Made by a program: the position numbers and the translations under genes. From Channallabes apus (Eukaryota; Chordata; Actinopteri; Siluriformes; Clariidae): DNA of 64,000 nt. The stretch is taken from NCBI GenBank assembly GCA_030522415.1, contig CM060121.1:6228476-6292475 (forward strand), in the 5' to 3' direction. Positions 1-10,222 of this stretch are shown here, in pieces. The notes under the pieces are model-generated. The model ran no database searches and was not told the origin of the DNA. It worked only from the letters and a program-made list of their open reading frames with translations. The number at the start of each line of letters is the position of its first letter. Within the stretch, counting starts at the first letter, position 1.

Positions 1-2
1 AA

Positions 3-2042
3 GTTCCGGTTCAGAGGGAGGTCGCGCGCTGGACGGACCAATCGGTGGCCGCGTTACAGGACGCACTCGATGACGCAGACTGGGACATGTTCAGAAATAG
101 CTCCGATGATGACGTCAGCGTGTTTACGGAAGCGGTTGTGGGATTTATTGAAAAGCTGGCAGACGATACGGTAGAGAAAAAGACTATCAGAACGTTTCCC
201 AACCAGAAGCCGTGGGTGGATAAAACCATCCGCGACGCTCTGAGATCTCGCACAGCTGCCTACAACACGGGACTTGCGTCGGGGGACATGGAACCGTACA
301 AGGCTGCGTCATACAACGTGCGGAAGGCGGTGAAAGAGGCGAAGCAGTGCTACGGGAGAAAACTAGAGTCACAGCTTCAACAGAGTGACTCTAGGAGCCT
401 GTGGCAGGGACTAAGAACAATAACGGACTATAAAGCACCAGCATCCGGTATGACGAACGCGGACGCGACTCTGGCAGACGAGCTGAACACATTTTACGCT
501 CGCTTCGAGGCTGCAGCTAAAGACGCTAACAATGCTAATGCTAACGGCGCTAATGCTAACGGCGCTAATGCTAACGGCGCTAACGGCTGCAGACAGGAAG
601 ACACAGCCAGGAACGCGCTCATCATCTCCGAGCACGACGTGAGGAGAGCCTTCAAGAGAGTGAACACCAGGAAAGCAGCAGGACCAGACGGCATCTCAGG
701 TCGTATCCTCAGATCCTGCGCAGACCAGCTAGCACCTGTGTTCACTGAGATATTCAACATCTCTTTATCTCAGTCGGTGATCCCCACATGCTTCAAAGAG
801 TCCATTATTGTTCCTGTTCCAAAGAAACCACATCCTGCTTCTCTCAATGACTATCGCCCTGTAGCCCTCACCTCAGTAGTGATGAAGTGCTTTGAACGCC
901 TTATCAGAGACTTCATCATTTCTTCACTACCCGACACACTGGACCCACTACAGTTTGCATACCGTCAGAACCGCTCCACAGACGATGCAATCTCTCATCT
1001 CCTCCACACATCACTCACTCACCTGGACACTAGGAAAGGGAATTATGTTAAAATGCTCTTCATCGACTACAGCTCTGCTTTTAACACAATAATTCCCTCC
1101 ACACTCACCACCAAGCTGGAGCACCTGGGACTGAGCTCATCTATATGTCAGTGGATCTCCAATTTTCTGACTGGCAGACCACAGGCAGTAAGGATGGGCG
1201 GACATGTCTCAGCCACACTCACTCTCAGCACTGGAGCCCCCCAGGGTTGTGTTCTGAGCCCCCTGCTGTACTCTTTGTACACCCACGACTGCGTGGCCAC
1301 TACCAACTCCACCTCCATCATCAAGTTTGCTGACGACACCGTCGTGGTCGGACTGATCACCAACAATGATGAGTCGGACTACCTAGAGGAGATTGGAAAT
1401 CTGGAGAACTGGTGCCAGAGGAACAATCTCCTCCTGAACGTCAGCAAGACAAAGGAGCTGATAGTGGACTTTAGTACAAAGCAGGAGAGGAACTACCAGA
1501 CCCCCGTCATCAACAGGAGCCCAGTGGAGAGAGTGGACAGCTTCAGATACCTCGGTGTTCACATCACGCAGGACCTGTCATGGTCCTGTCATATCAGCAC
1601 CGTGGTGAAAAAAGCCCGGCAGCGTCTCTACCACTTCAGACGCTTGAGAGACTTTAGACTGCCCTCCAAGGTGCTCAGGAACTTCTACTCCTGCACCATA
1701 GAGAGCATCCTGACGGGAAACATCACGACCTGGTTCGGGAACAGCACCATGCAGGACAGACGAGCTCTACAGAGGGTGGTGCGATCAGCCGAGCGCATCA
1801 TCCGCACTGAGCTCCCTGACCTACACTCCATCTACAGCAAGCGGTGCTGGACTAAGGCCAGGAAGATCATGAAGGACCTCAGTCACCCCAGTAATGGACT
1901 GTTCTCTTTGTTGCGGTCTGGGAAGAGATTCCGCTCCCTAAAGGCCAACACAGAGAGACTGAGGAGGAGCTTCTTCCCGCAGGCGATAAGGTCTCTCAAT
2001 CACACAATCACACCTCCACACAGGACTAATAACATCTTTTAA
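3..2042 (+). CDS. LINE ORF2 fragment: reverse transcriptase and C-terminal region
   Basis: The frame is open from the window edge to the TAA at 2040-2042, so the true start lies outside. It encodes the reverse transcriptase that copies LINE RNA at the target site. Visible RT blocks in order: KAAGPDGISG (about nt 672-701), the FIDYSSAF block with the first catalytic Asp (about 1060), GAPQGCVLSPLLY (about 1232), and FADD, the catalytic box (1326-1337). The C-terminal part carries the FRYLGVHI block and a region rich in Arg and Trp. There is no endonuclease in view. An Asn/Ala/Gly tandem repeat (about nt 527-589) sits just upstream of the RT core. No stop or frameshift interrupts the frame, so the copy looks young. 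Clade (L2 or CR1) is judged from motif style only. Confidence 0.9.
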   Translation, partial: VPVQREVARWTDQSVAALQDALDDADWDMFRNSSDDDVSVFTEAVVGFIEKLADDTVEKKTIRTFPNQKPWVDKTIRDALRSRTAAYNTGLASGDMEPYKAASYNVRKAVKEAKQCYGRKLESQLQQSDSRSLWQGLRTITDYKAPASGMTNADATLADELNTFYARFEAAAKDANNANANGANANGANANGANGCRQEDTARNALIISEHDVRRAFKRVNTRKAAGPDGISGRILRSCADQLAPVFTEIFNISLSQSVIPTCFKESIIVPVPKKPHPASLNDYRPVALTSVVMKCFERLIRDFIISSLPDTLDPLQFAYRQNRSTDDAISHLLHTSLTHLDTRKGNYVKMLFIDYSSAFNTIIPSTLTTKLEHLGLSSSICQWISNFLTGRPQAVRMGGHVSATLTLSTGAPQGCVLSPLLYSLYTHDCVATTNSTSIIKFADDTVVVGLITNNDESDYLEEIGNLENWCQRNNLLLNVSKTKELIVDFSTKQERNYQTPVINRSPVERVDSFRYLGVHITQDLSWSCHISTVVKKARQRLYHFRRLRDFRLPSKVLRNFYSCTIESILTGNITTWFGNSTMQDRRALQRVVRSAERIIRTELPDLHSIYSKRCWTKARKIMKDLSHPSNGLFSLLRSGKRFRSLKANTERLRRSFFPQAIRSLNHTITPPHRTNNIF
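527..589 (+). repeat. in-frame minisatellite in the LINE ORF (Asn-Ala-Asn-Gly-Ala)
   Basis: Tandem units of about 18 bases (AACGGCGCTAATGCT core) encode a run of Asn, Ala and Gly between the linker and the RT core. The unit length is a multiple of three, so changes in copy number keep the frame. Confidence 0.85.
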
Positions 2043-2398
2043 GCTCACAACACTGACTGGACAATCATGGACACATTCATACACACTTGCACTAAATACT
2101 CATACATCTGGACAATTGCACATGTCACCTTCATGCATATTTGCACAACCACTGTCACTTTAAGCCTATATTTTTGCAATATTTTATTATGCCCTTATGC
2201 ACAGTTAATTTTACTAGTTAAAATTATTTCTTTAGTATTTCCTTTTTATTGATTATTTATTTTACGTACAAGCTTTTATTTTCTTTTTTTAAGGTCACTG
2301 GCGGTCGTATAAAGCATTTCACTGCATATTATACTGTGTATGATTGTGTATGTGACCAATAAAATTTGAATTTGATTTGAATTTGAAAATTACTATTA

Positions 2399-2791
2399 TT
2401 TATTTATCTAAGGTCAAAAAATTTTAGTTCCTAGAGGAAATGCATTTATTACATGGTAAAAAAAAAAAATAATTTTAAAGAGGTTTACATGAGATATCAC
2501 CCTGAAAATGGCATAAAATGTAAAAAAATTTGGCATAAAATGGCATAAAATGTAGATTTTGTTTTTTATTTTTATAATAAGCTATACATACATTCTTTTT
2601 CTACGAATATTTCTGTAAAATACTGGATTTAGAGAGTCTCTGTATGAACATTTAAAGATTTTAGTTTAATGATTTCAAAGAGCATTTTTTATTACTTGTG
2701 TGCATCTGTTCATATTTAATTTGATGAAGCCACATTTGCATAAATACAGGTAAACTGTTTAGAAGGTTTTAAAAATTCTAATACTAAAATA

Positions 2792-2797
<6 letters not shown>
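2399..2797. other. AT-rich non-coding stretch
   Basis: No gene or recognisable element is seen. It holds short A and T runs and a small direct repeat of TGGCATAAAATG near 2508-2552. It probably belongs to the intron or downstream flank of gene 1. Confidence 0.6.

Positions 2798-2798
<1 letters not shown>

Positions 2799-2845
<47 letters not shown>
2799..2845. repeat. (GA)n microsatellite
   Basis: Uninterrupted GA dinucleotides. It lies just downstream (minus sense) of the last V exon of gene 1. Similar GA tracts adjoin both transmembrane exons elsewhere in the cluster. Confidence 0.95.
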
Positions 2846-2848
<3 letters not shown>

Positions 2849-2925
2849 TATAGATCATATATTTATGAACTAACTTGTAAATGTTGAAATGTGCTGTGTG
2901 AAACAAAAAGTTTGTGTGCTTCTAC

Positions 2926-3261
2926 CTCCAATGTTCATCTGGAGAGTATAACTGCCTTTATTAGTCCCGTTTGCATCAAAGGTGTCTAAAGTGTATGTTC
3001 CAGAGTCGCTCCTCTCGGCACTGGTTAGTATCAGAGTTTTATTATCATTAACAAACTGCCATCTTGGGATATTTGGTGTTGGTGGGTTACTTTGGGTTCT
3101 TGTATATTTCATAATGATACGGTTGGTAAATGTCTTGTCTGTGAACTTTAGCTGAAACCCATCCTCCAGGGGCATTTGCAGGTGCAGTTGTTGTCCCAGA
3201 GCTACATAACACTGATTACTCTCAGTAAATCTACAGACAACAGGATCCTGAAACAGCAAAC
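2926..3261 (-). CDS. V-like Ig exon A (gene 1)
   Basis: 336 bases, phase 1-1, flanked by a pyrimidine-rich acceptor ending TGCAG and a donor GAG|GTAGAA. The domain starts GLLFQDPVVCRF and carries the common motifs VALGQQLHLQMP, WQFVNDNKT (with an N-glycosylation site) and SDSGTYTL. The F-strand position that is Cys in ordinary V domains is Leu here. The last codon differs from sister exons (Gly instead of Glu). The frame is intact. Confidence 0.87.
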
Positions 3262-6200
3262 CTGCAGAGGAAAAAAAATTCACGAACATTCTTAATATTA
3301 TTACCTAATATTCCAAATTAATTTTCTATAATTATTTGATAAAACAATAATAAATAATTTTCCAACAAATATTACAGTAAGTTAGTTACTATTACTTATG
3401 GTTAAATACAGTTTTAATTTTAGTTATACTGTATTAAAATGCTAATTATGTTTATTTGTTCATATTTAAATTTATAGAGCCTTGTGTACATACTGTAAAT
3501 AAATATAACTTTTTAAGAATAAAAACATCTACCGTAATATTAAATCAATTGAGAGGAACAAGTAGGAATGTTTAAAAAAAATTTTAACTAACGTAAATGT
3601 TGTAGTGTGTGTTGCGTGATATGATTAGATGCTGTGTGGTCCTACCTTCAATGTTCAACTGTAGAGTATAACTGCCTTTACTCTTTCCATTTGCATCAAA
3701 GGTGTCTAAAGTGTATCTTCCAGAGTCTCTCCTCTCTGCACTGGTAAGTATCAGAGTTTTATTATCATTAACAAACTGCCATCCTGGGATATTTGGTGTT
3801 GGTGGGTTACTTTGGGTTTTTCTATATTTTAAAATGGTACGATAGGCAAATGTCTTGTCTGTGATTTTTAGGTTAAACCCATCCTCCAAGGGCATTTGCA
3901 GGTGCAGTTGTTGTCCGAGAGCTACATAACACTGGTTACTATCAGTAAATCTACAGACAACATGATCCTGAGCCAACAAACCTGCAGGGAACAAGAAAAA
4001 ATAGAAACATATTTTTACACACTGATATTATAACTAGGGTTGTCTGTAAAATACGAGATGTTGAAGCCCAAACAGCTCATATACATATTGTCACGGAGTG
4101 CACTTGTGATGGGCCCACGGCACTTTCATCTACGCTGAGAATTAGCTTTTGTGATCCAGCTGCAGATGAGTAAAATGGCTGCTGTGTTAGCTGTAAAAGC
4201 CCCCATTCCCAGTATAGGGGTAAGCTGCCTGGATGTTAGAATTCATATGAGGTCACGAGACCCAATGGATGGTTGAGTGGGGCCGGCTGGATGCCACAGA
4301 GAAAGGAGACGAGAGCTTCATTAAAAATCCCACAGAACGATTGCTCAGGAGAAACCACTCTGCTGGTCTCAAGCTGCCAACCCTGACCAACTTGCACACG
4401 TGAGAGGCATGTGAGTGGGGCGATACCCTATGCCCAAAAGACTTCTAAGGTGTTGTCCTCATACCAGCCTGAGCATGCAATAACGCCACCTGTTTCAGCT
4501 CATTTAGGGTTAGCCACCGCATTATTCTTCACTTCCAAATCAATGAAGATTCCTGTAGTACCTGAGGTTGCATCAATGAATGGCTGGATGGGACCAGCTG
4601 ACCACGTTTGTGAAAGCTATGTCGAAGGGCTGGCATGAGCCGCTGCCCACGTAGATGCACTCTGCAACTCCATCACTGCCAGTGCTCGCCAGTCAAGCAT
4701 TCCTCCACCAGCTGGGAACTGCCTGGACCAGCATGTGCGCACCCTTACTATTTTCCTTTCCTATTTTTCTTTCCCCCTCCTTAATTCCCTCCCCCTTTCC
4801 TATAATACTTAATAACTTTGTGACAAACTTTGTGACAAAGTTACCAGAAGAACTCATATTCTCCAGCAAGCTCAGTAAAACCTAACAACTATTTTACTTA
4901 CAGTACTGTGAAAAAGTCGTAGGCACATACAAAAATATGGCATAAGCTAAATATTATTTTTTAAAACATTTCTGCATAAAAGAAACTTTTGTAAAGAGCA
5001 ATAAAGAGTAATAAAATAAACTGTCAATATTTGGAGTGAAAACTCATTGTTTAAAATCAGGAGTTTTAGACACAGATTTGTGCAGTTTTATAAGAAAATA
5101 GTTGTTAGGTTTTATTGAGCTTGCTGGAGAAGATGAGTTCTTCTGGTAACTTTGTCACACTTGCTCCTTTCTATTTTTATTCAAATCCCAGAAGTGAACA
5201 TTATGTTTTTGGTTTCCATCTGAAAACTGGTCTTCTTGTACTATATATTTTTTCCTTTACAGCTAAAAAAAATATTCTCCTGTAATGTTATTTATTTATT
5301 ACTTTTTAAGTTATATATGAAAATTCTGAATGATTTTGTACATAATTATGCAGACATTTATATTCAGATTATATAAACATATATAACAAAACTGGTATAG
5401 TATATAATATGGTGCCTAAGACTTTTGCACAGTACTGTATATGACCTGTAAAATTGTTGCCTAAATTGCTTAAAAAGCAAACAAATCTGTAGTGCACTGG
5501 ACATAACTATGTCAAATTTATGTTGCAATATCTTAACAATTTTACATTTCAGAATAATACACTTTTTCTGGTTTAGGTCTTTTCATGTGAAATCCAAAGT
5601 ACCCAATTTTTATCTTAATGACAATTAAGATAATTAAATATTTGAAACATAAAAGGGCATGAAATTGTATTTAACAATTTCTTTCTTTATATCTGTTAAA
5701 AATACAAATGTGTATGCATATTTACAAAAAACAAATCATGGATTAGGAGATAAGAAGCATTAAGTGTTATGAAAAAATGGTGTTATGTGATCCAATCTGA
5801 AAATTCACTTTTTCACCTAGGATAAACACGTTTTAGTTCCAATACCATGTTTAGGCTGTATAGAATGAGAAAATAATATACAAAGATGCGTCAAACCATG
5901 TGAAATTTATTGTGAATGAAGGTGTACAACCAATTGTCTTGTAACGGTTGGATTTAGAAAACCGCTTGGTTACAAAAGAGCAACGGATTCGGGAATCTAA
6001 ACAGGGGCTTGAAAACAATACTTCCGGTATTGCGCAACCGCAGCTGGACAAAACAGGACGCGACACAAAACAATTATAATAAATCATCCAAAGTGTATTA
6101 TACAAGACAGACAGATAAATAAACAAACACGGTGCACCACAAACCAATATATACAAAATATATACAAATATAATACAAATAGAAAAAAGTGTGTGCGCGA

Positions 6201-7254
6201 TGTATGCGGGTGTGCGTGTGTGTGTATGATTGTCCAGTGTCTGAAATATGGCAAAAGGTATGAATGGGTGGAGTTGGAGAGATGGGTCGATCTCACCAGA
6301 TAAAGATGGTAGGTCTGGGAGATCGAGAAACGGAATGAGCTGGGTACTGAATGAAATTAACAAAAGGTAATCCTCAAACAGGCTCTCAGTCTCAAACGAT
6401 ATGCAGCGCGCTGTCTTCATCTCTCCGTGCCGGCTTCAATGCCGGTTCCGGCTTTATGCCAGACCATGTGACCCACGTCACTTCCGGGTTCCCATGCGTT
6501 GCGATCGCGCATGCGCGGGAACTTGCCCGGTGACCAAACCACTCTCAATGGGGAACCAGAAACCACCAGGGCACGCCTTCGGCCACAGGTGAGCAGCATT
6601 AGCTCCACAACCAATTCCCTGTTGTTGAAGGTGTCCCTGTTGGGTGGCTGTGCTACAGTCTATATATAAAAAGCACCCCAATCCCATCCTCTCTCCGTCC
6701 CCTGTCCCTTATTTCCATTTCAGGGAGTTGGTGACACTAATTATAACATTACAACTCCTTGTAACTCACTACAATTATCCTCTAATGAATGACATTAATA
6801 TAGAAGAGCTGGATTCAGTACTGTGTTACAGCGTTTAGCATAGAAATCAAAGTGGCAATATATCTGGGCAAAAAAGAAGTCATCAAGATGAAACCTGATA
6901 ACCTTCTCTTTCTCTCCCTCCTTCAATATTTAGTTGAAGTGATGTAACTGACACTGAAAAACTGTCACGGCTACCATTTCTAACTTTAGCTATTTTTTCA
7001 CATGTCTGGAGACTTTGATTCTTTCTAATCGATCTTTTACTCAATTATTCTTACTCAGTAAAATTTTACAAGGTATTTGGTTGTTTTTATTTATCTGTTT
7101 ACACAATTTGCTGCATTGATTTTTGCTAAAACATGACCAATGTGGTCATGGCTTAGATGATTTTTTACAGAGCAGGTGATTTCTCCATGATGGTCTTTAT
7201 TCAGTATGAAACTGCTGGTCCTGTTCTCTAGTTGAGGGAGTGTGTTTAATTCAC

Positions 7255-7285
<31 letters not shown>

Positions 7286-10141
7286 CAAAATGCTTTTACT
7301 ATGTGTACAGTATATATAAAAGCAAAATCTGCTTCTAGATAAATGCATTGTTTAAATGTTTCATGTTCATTCCTTTTCTAAATTAAAACAATATTTTAGA
7401 TGATTTTTTATAGAGCACTGGTGGCTCAGTGGTACTGTAGGTGTTTAGCCTGCCATGCGGAAGGCCTGGGTTTGATTCCCAGCCATTGCCCAAGCCCCTA
7501 TACCCACCGTATGCAGTGCCGGTCCCAAGCCCGAATAAAATGGGAGGTTTGCGTCAGGAAGGGCATCCAGCGTAAAACCTGTGCCAAGTTGTTGTGCAGA
7601 CTGGATAGTCGGCTGTGCGACCCCTTACCAGGAGTAGCCCAAAGACCAACAACAACATTGTAGATGATTTTTAGAAATATTAATTATAATGTAATATTTT
7701 TAAAAATATTTTATAATATATACATTTTCTATCATTTCTTGAAAAAGCAATAAAAAAATAAGCATTTTTTGTTAGTCAATTACAGTTTTTATTTTAATTA
7801 TTATATCCAATGGCTATATTTTTAATTATGTGCATTTGTTTCTATTTAAATTTATGAAGTCTTGTATGCAGAAATTAATTTGAAAGATAGAAAAATCAAA
7901 TATTAAAACTTTTGAGAGCGACTAACGTGTTTAAGACTGTTTACATGTTTATGAATTAAATGTGGTAGTGTGTTGTGTCATGTGATTAGAGGGTGTGTGG
8001 TCCTACCTTCAATGTTCAGCTGGAGAGTATAAATGCCTTTACTCTTTCCATCTGCATCAAAGGTCTCTAACCTGTACAGTGGTGTGAAAAACTATTTGCC
8101 CCCCTCCTGATTTCTTATTCTTTTGCATGTTTGTCACAAAAAAATGTTTCTGATCATCAAACACATTTAACTATTAGTCAAAGATAACACAAGTAAACAC
8201 AAAATGCAGTTTTTAAACGAGGGGTTTTATTATTTAGGGAGAAAAAAAATCCAAAGCTACATGGCCCTGTGTGAAAAAGTAATTGCCCCCTGAACCTAAT
8301 AACTGGTTGGGCCACCCTTAACAGCAAAAACTGCAATCAAGCGTTTGCGATAACTTGCAACGAGTCTTTTACAGCGCTCTGGAGGAATTTTGGCCCACTC
8401 ATCTTTGCAGAATTGTTGTAATTCAGCTTTATTTGAGGGTTTTCTAGCCTTTTTAAGGTCATGCCACAACATCTCAATAGGATTCAGGTCAGGACTTTGA
8501 CTAGGCCACTCCAAAGTCTTCATTTTGTTTTTCTTCAGCCATTCAGAGGTGGATTTGCTGGTGTGTTTTGGGTCATTGTCCTGCTGCAGCACCCAAGATC
8601 GCTTCAGCTTGAGTTGACGAACAGATGGCCGGACATTCTCCTTCAGGATTTTTTGGTAGACAGTAGAATTCATGGGTCCATCTATCACAGCAAGCCTTCC
8701 AGGTCCTGAAGCAGCAAAACAACCCCAGACCATCACACTACCACCACCATATTTTACTGTTGGTATGATGTTCTTTTTCTGAAATGCTGTGTTACTTTTA
8801 CGCCAGATGTAACGGGACATGCACCTTCCAAAAAGTTCCACTTTTGTCTTGTCGGTCCACAAGGTATTTTCCCAAAAGTCTTGGCAATCATTGAGATGTA
8901 TTTTTGCAAGATTGAGACGAGCCTTAATGTTCTTTTTGCTTAAAAGTGGTTTGCGCCTTGGAAATCTGCCATGCAGGCCGTTTTTGCCCAGTCTCTTTCT
9001 TATGGTGGAGTCGTGAACACTGACCTTAATTGAGGCAAGTGAGGCCTGCAGTTCTTTAGATGTTGTCCTGGGGTCTTTTGTGGCCTCTCGGATGAGTTGT
9101 CTCTGCGCTCTTGGGGTAATTTTGGTCGGTCGGCCACTCCTGGGAAGGTTCACCACTGTTCCATGTTTTTGCCATTTGTGGATAATGGCTCTCACTGTGA
9201 GTCCCAAAGCTTTAGAAATGGCTTTATAACCTTTACCAGACTGATAGATCTCAATTACTTTTGTTCTCATTTGTTCCTGAATTTCTTTGGATCTTGGCAT
9301 GATGTCTAGCTTTTGAGGTGCTTTTGGTCTACTTCTCTGTGTCAGGTAGCTCCTATTTAAGTGATTTCTTAATTGAAACAGGTGTGGCAGTAATCAGGCC
9401 TGGGGGTGACTACAGAAATTGAACTCAGGTGTGATAAACACCTGTTAAGTTATTTTTTAACAAGGGGGGCAATCACTTTTTCACACAGGGCCATGTATAT
9501 TTGGAGTTTTTTTCTCCCTTAATAACGTAAACCTTCATTTAAAAACTGCATTTTGTGTTCAATTATGTTATCTTTGACTAATAGTTAACGGTTTTTGATG
9601 AGCAGAAACATTTAAGTGCGACAAACATGCAAAAGAATAAGAAATCAGGAAGGGGGCAAATAGTTTTTCACACCACTGTATGTTCCAGAGTCTCTCCTCT
9701 CTGCACTGGTTAGTATCAGAGTTTTATTATCATTAACAAACTGCCATCCTGGGATATTTGGTGTTGGTGGGTTACTTTGGGTTTTTCTATATTTTATAAT
9801 GGTACGGTTGGTAAATGCCTTGTCTGTGTGGATTAGGTTTAACCAATCCTCCAGGGGCATTTGCAGGTGCAGTTGTTGTCCCAGAGCCACATAACACTGA
9901 TTACTCTCAGTAAATCTACAGACAACAGGATCCTGAAACAGCAAACCTGCAAAGAACAAAAAATCAGGAACATTCTTATTATTCCACACTGATATTACAA
10001 CATAATCTTTGTTGTGTCTGTGTGACACTCCATTATTACAGGAAAGCTGAATTCAGTACTGTGTTACAGTATTGAGTAAAGAACTAAAACTGCAAATAAT
10101 TGCTGTGCTGTATCTGGTGAAAAGCATTAAAATGAATTCTG

Positions 10142-10222
<81 letters not shown>

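Larger units (their letters stand above)
1..2391 (+). mobile_element. 5'-cut LINE (L2/CR1-like non-LTR retrotransposon), 3' half
   Basis: The window opens inside a LINE. A long open reverse transcriptase frame is followed by about 350 bases of AT-rich 3' UTR. The element ends in the signal AATAAA and short AATTTG-type tail repeats (about 2358-2391), the usual tail of fish L2/CR1-group LINEs. The 5' part (ORF1, endonuclease) lies left of the window. No poly(A) tract is present, as expected for this group. The element lies downstream of the V exons of gene 1, so it separates them from any transmembrane exon further left. Confidence 0.88.
8007..9946 (-). pseudogene. V-like Ig exon C, split by a Tc1 element (gene 1)
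   Basis: The exon pieces are 9946-9679 and 8076-8007. Removing the transposon and one copy of its TA duplication leaves exactly 336 bases, the length of every other V exon here. Outer splice sites are intact (acceptor TTTGCAG, donor GAAG|GTAGGA). The Tc1 element entered a TA inside the SGTY region near the domain's end. Read through, the frame stops soon inside the element. The lost 3' part includes the phase-1 donor join, so this exon is inactive unless skipped. Confidence 0.9.

Noticed and set aside
5851..6420. 189-codon minus-strand frame
   Set aside because: Low-complexity, Cys/Phe/Tyr-rich text without motifs; it runs over repeat-like DNA and shows no splice sites matching the receptor genes.
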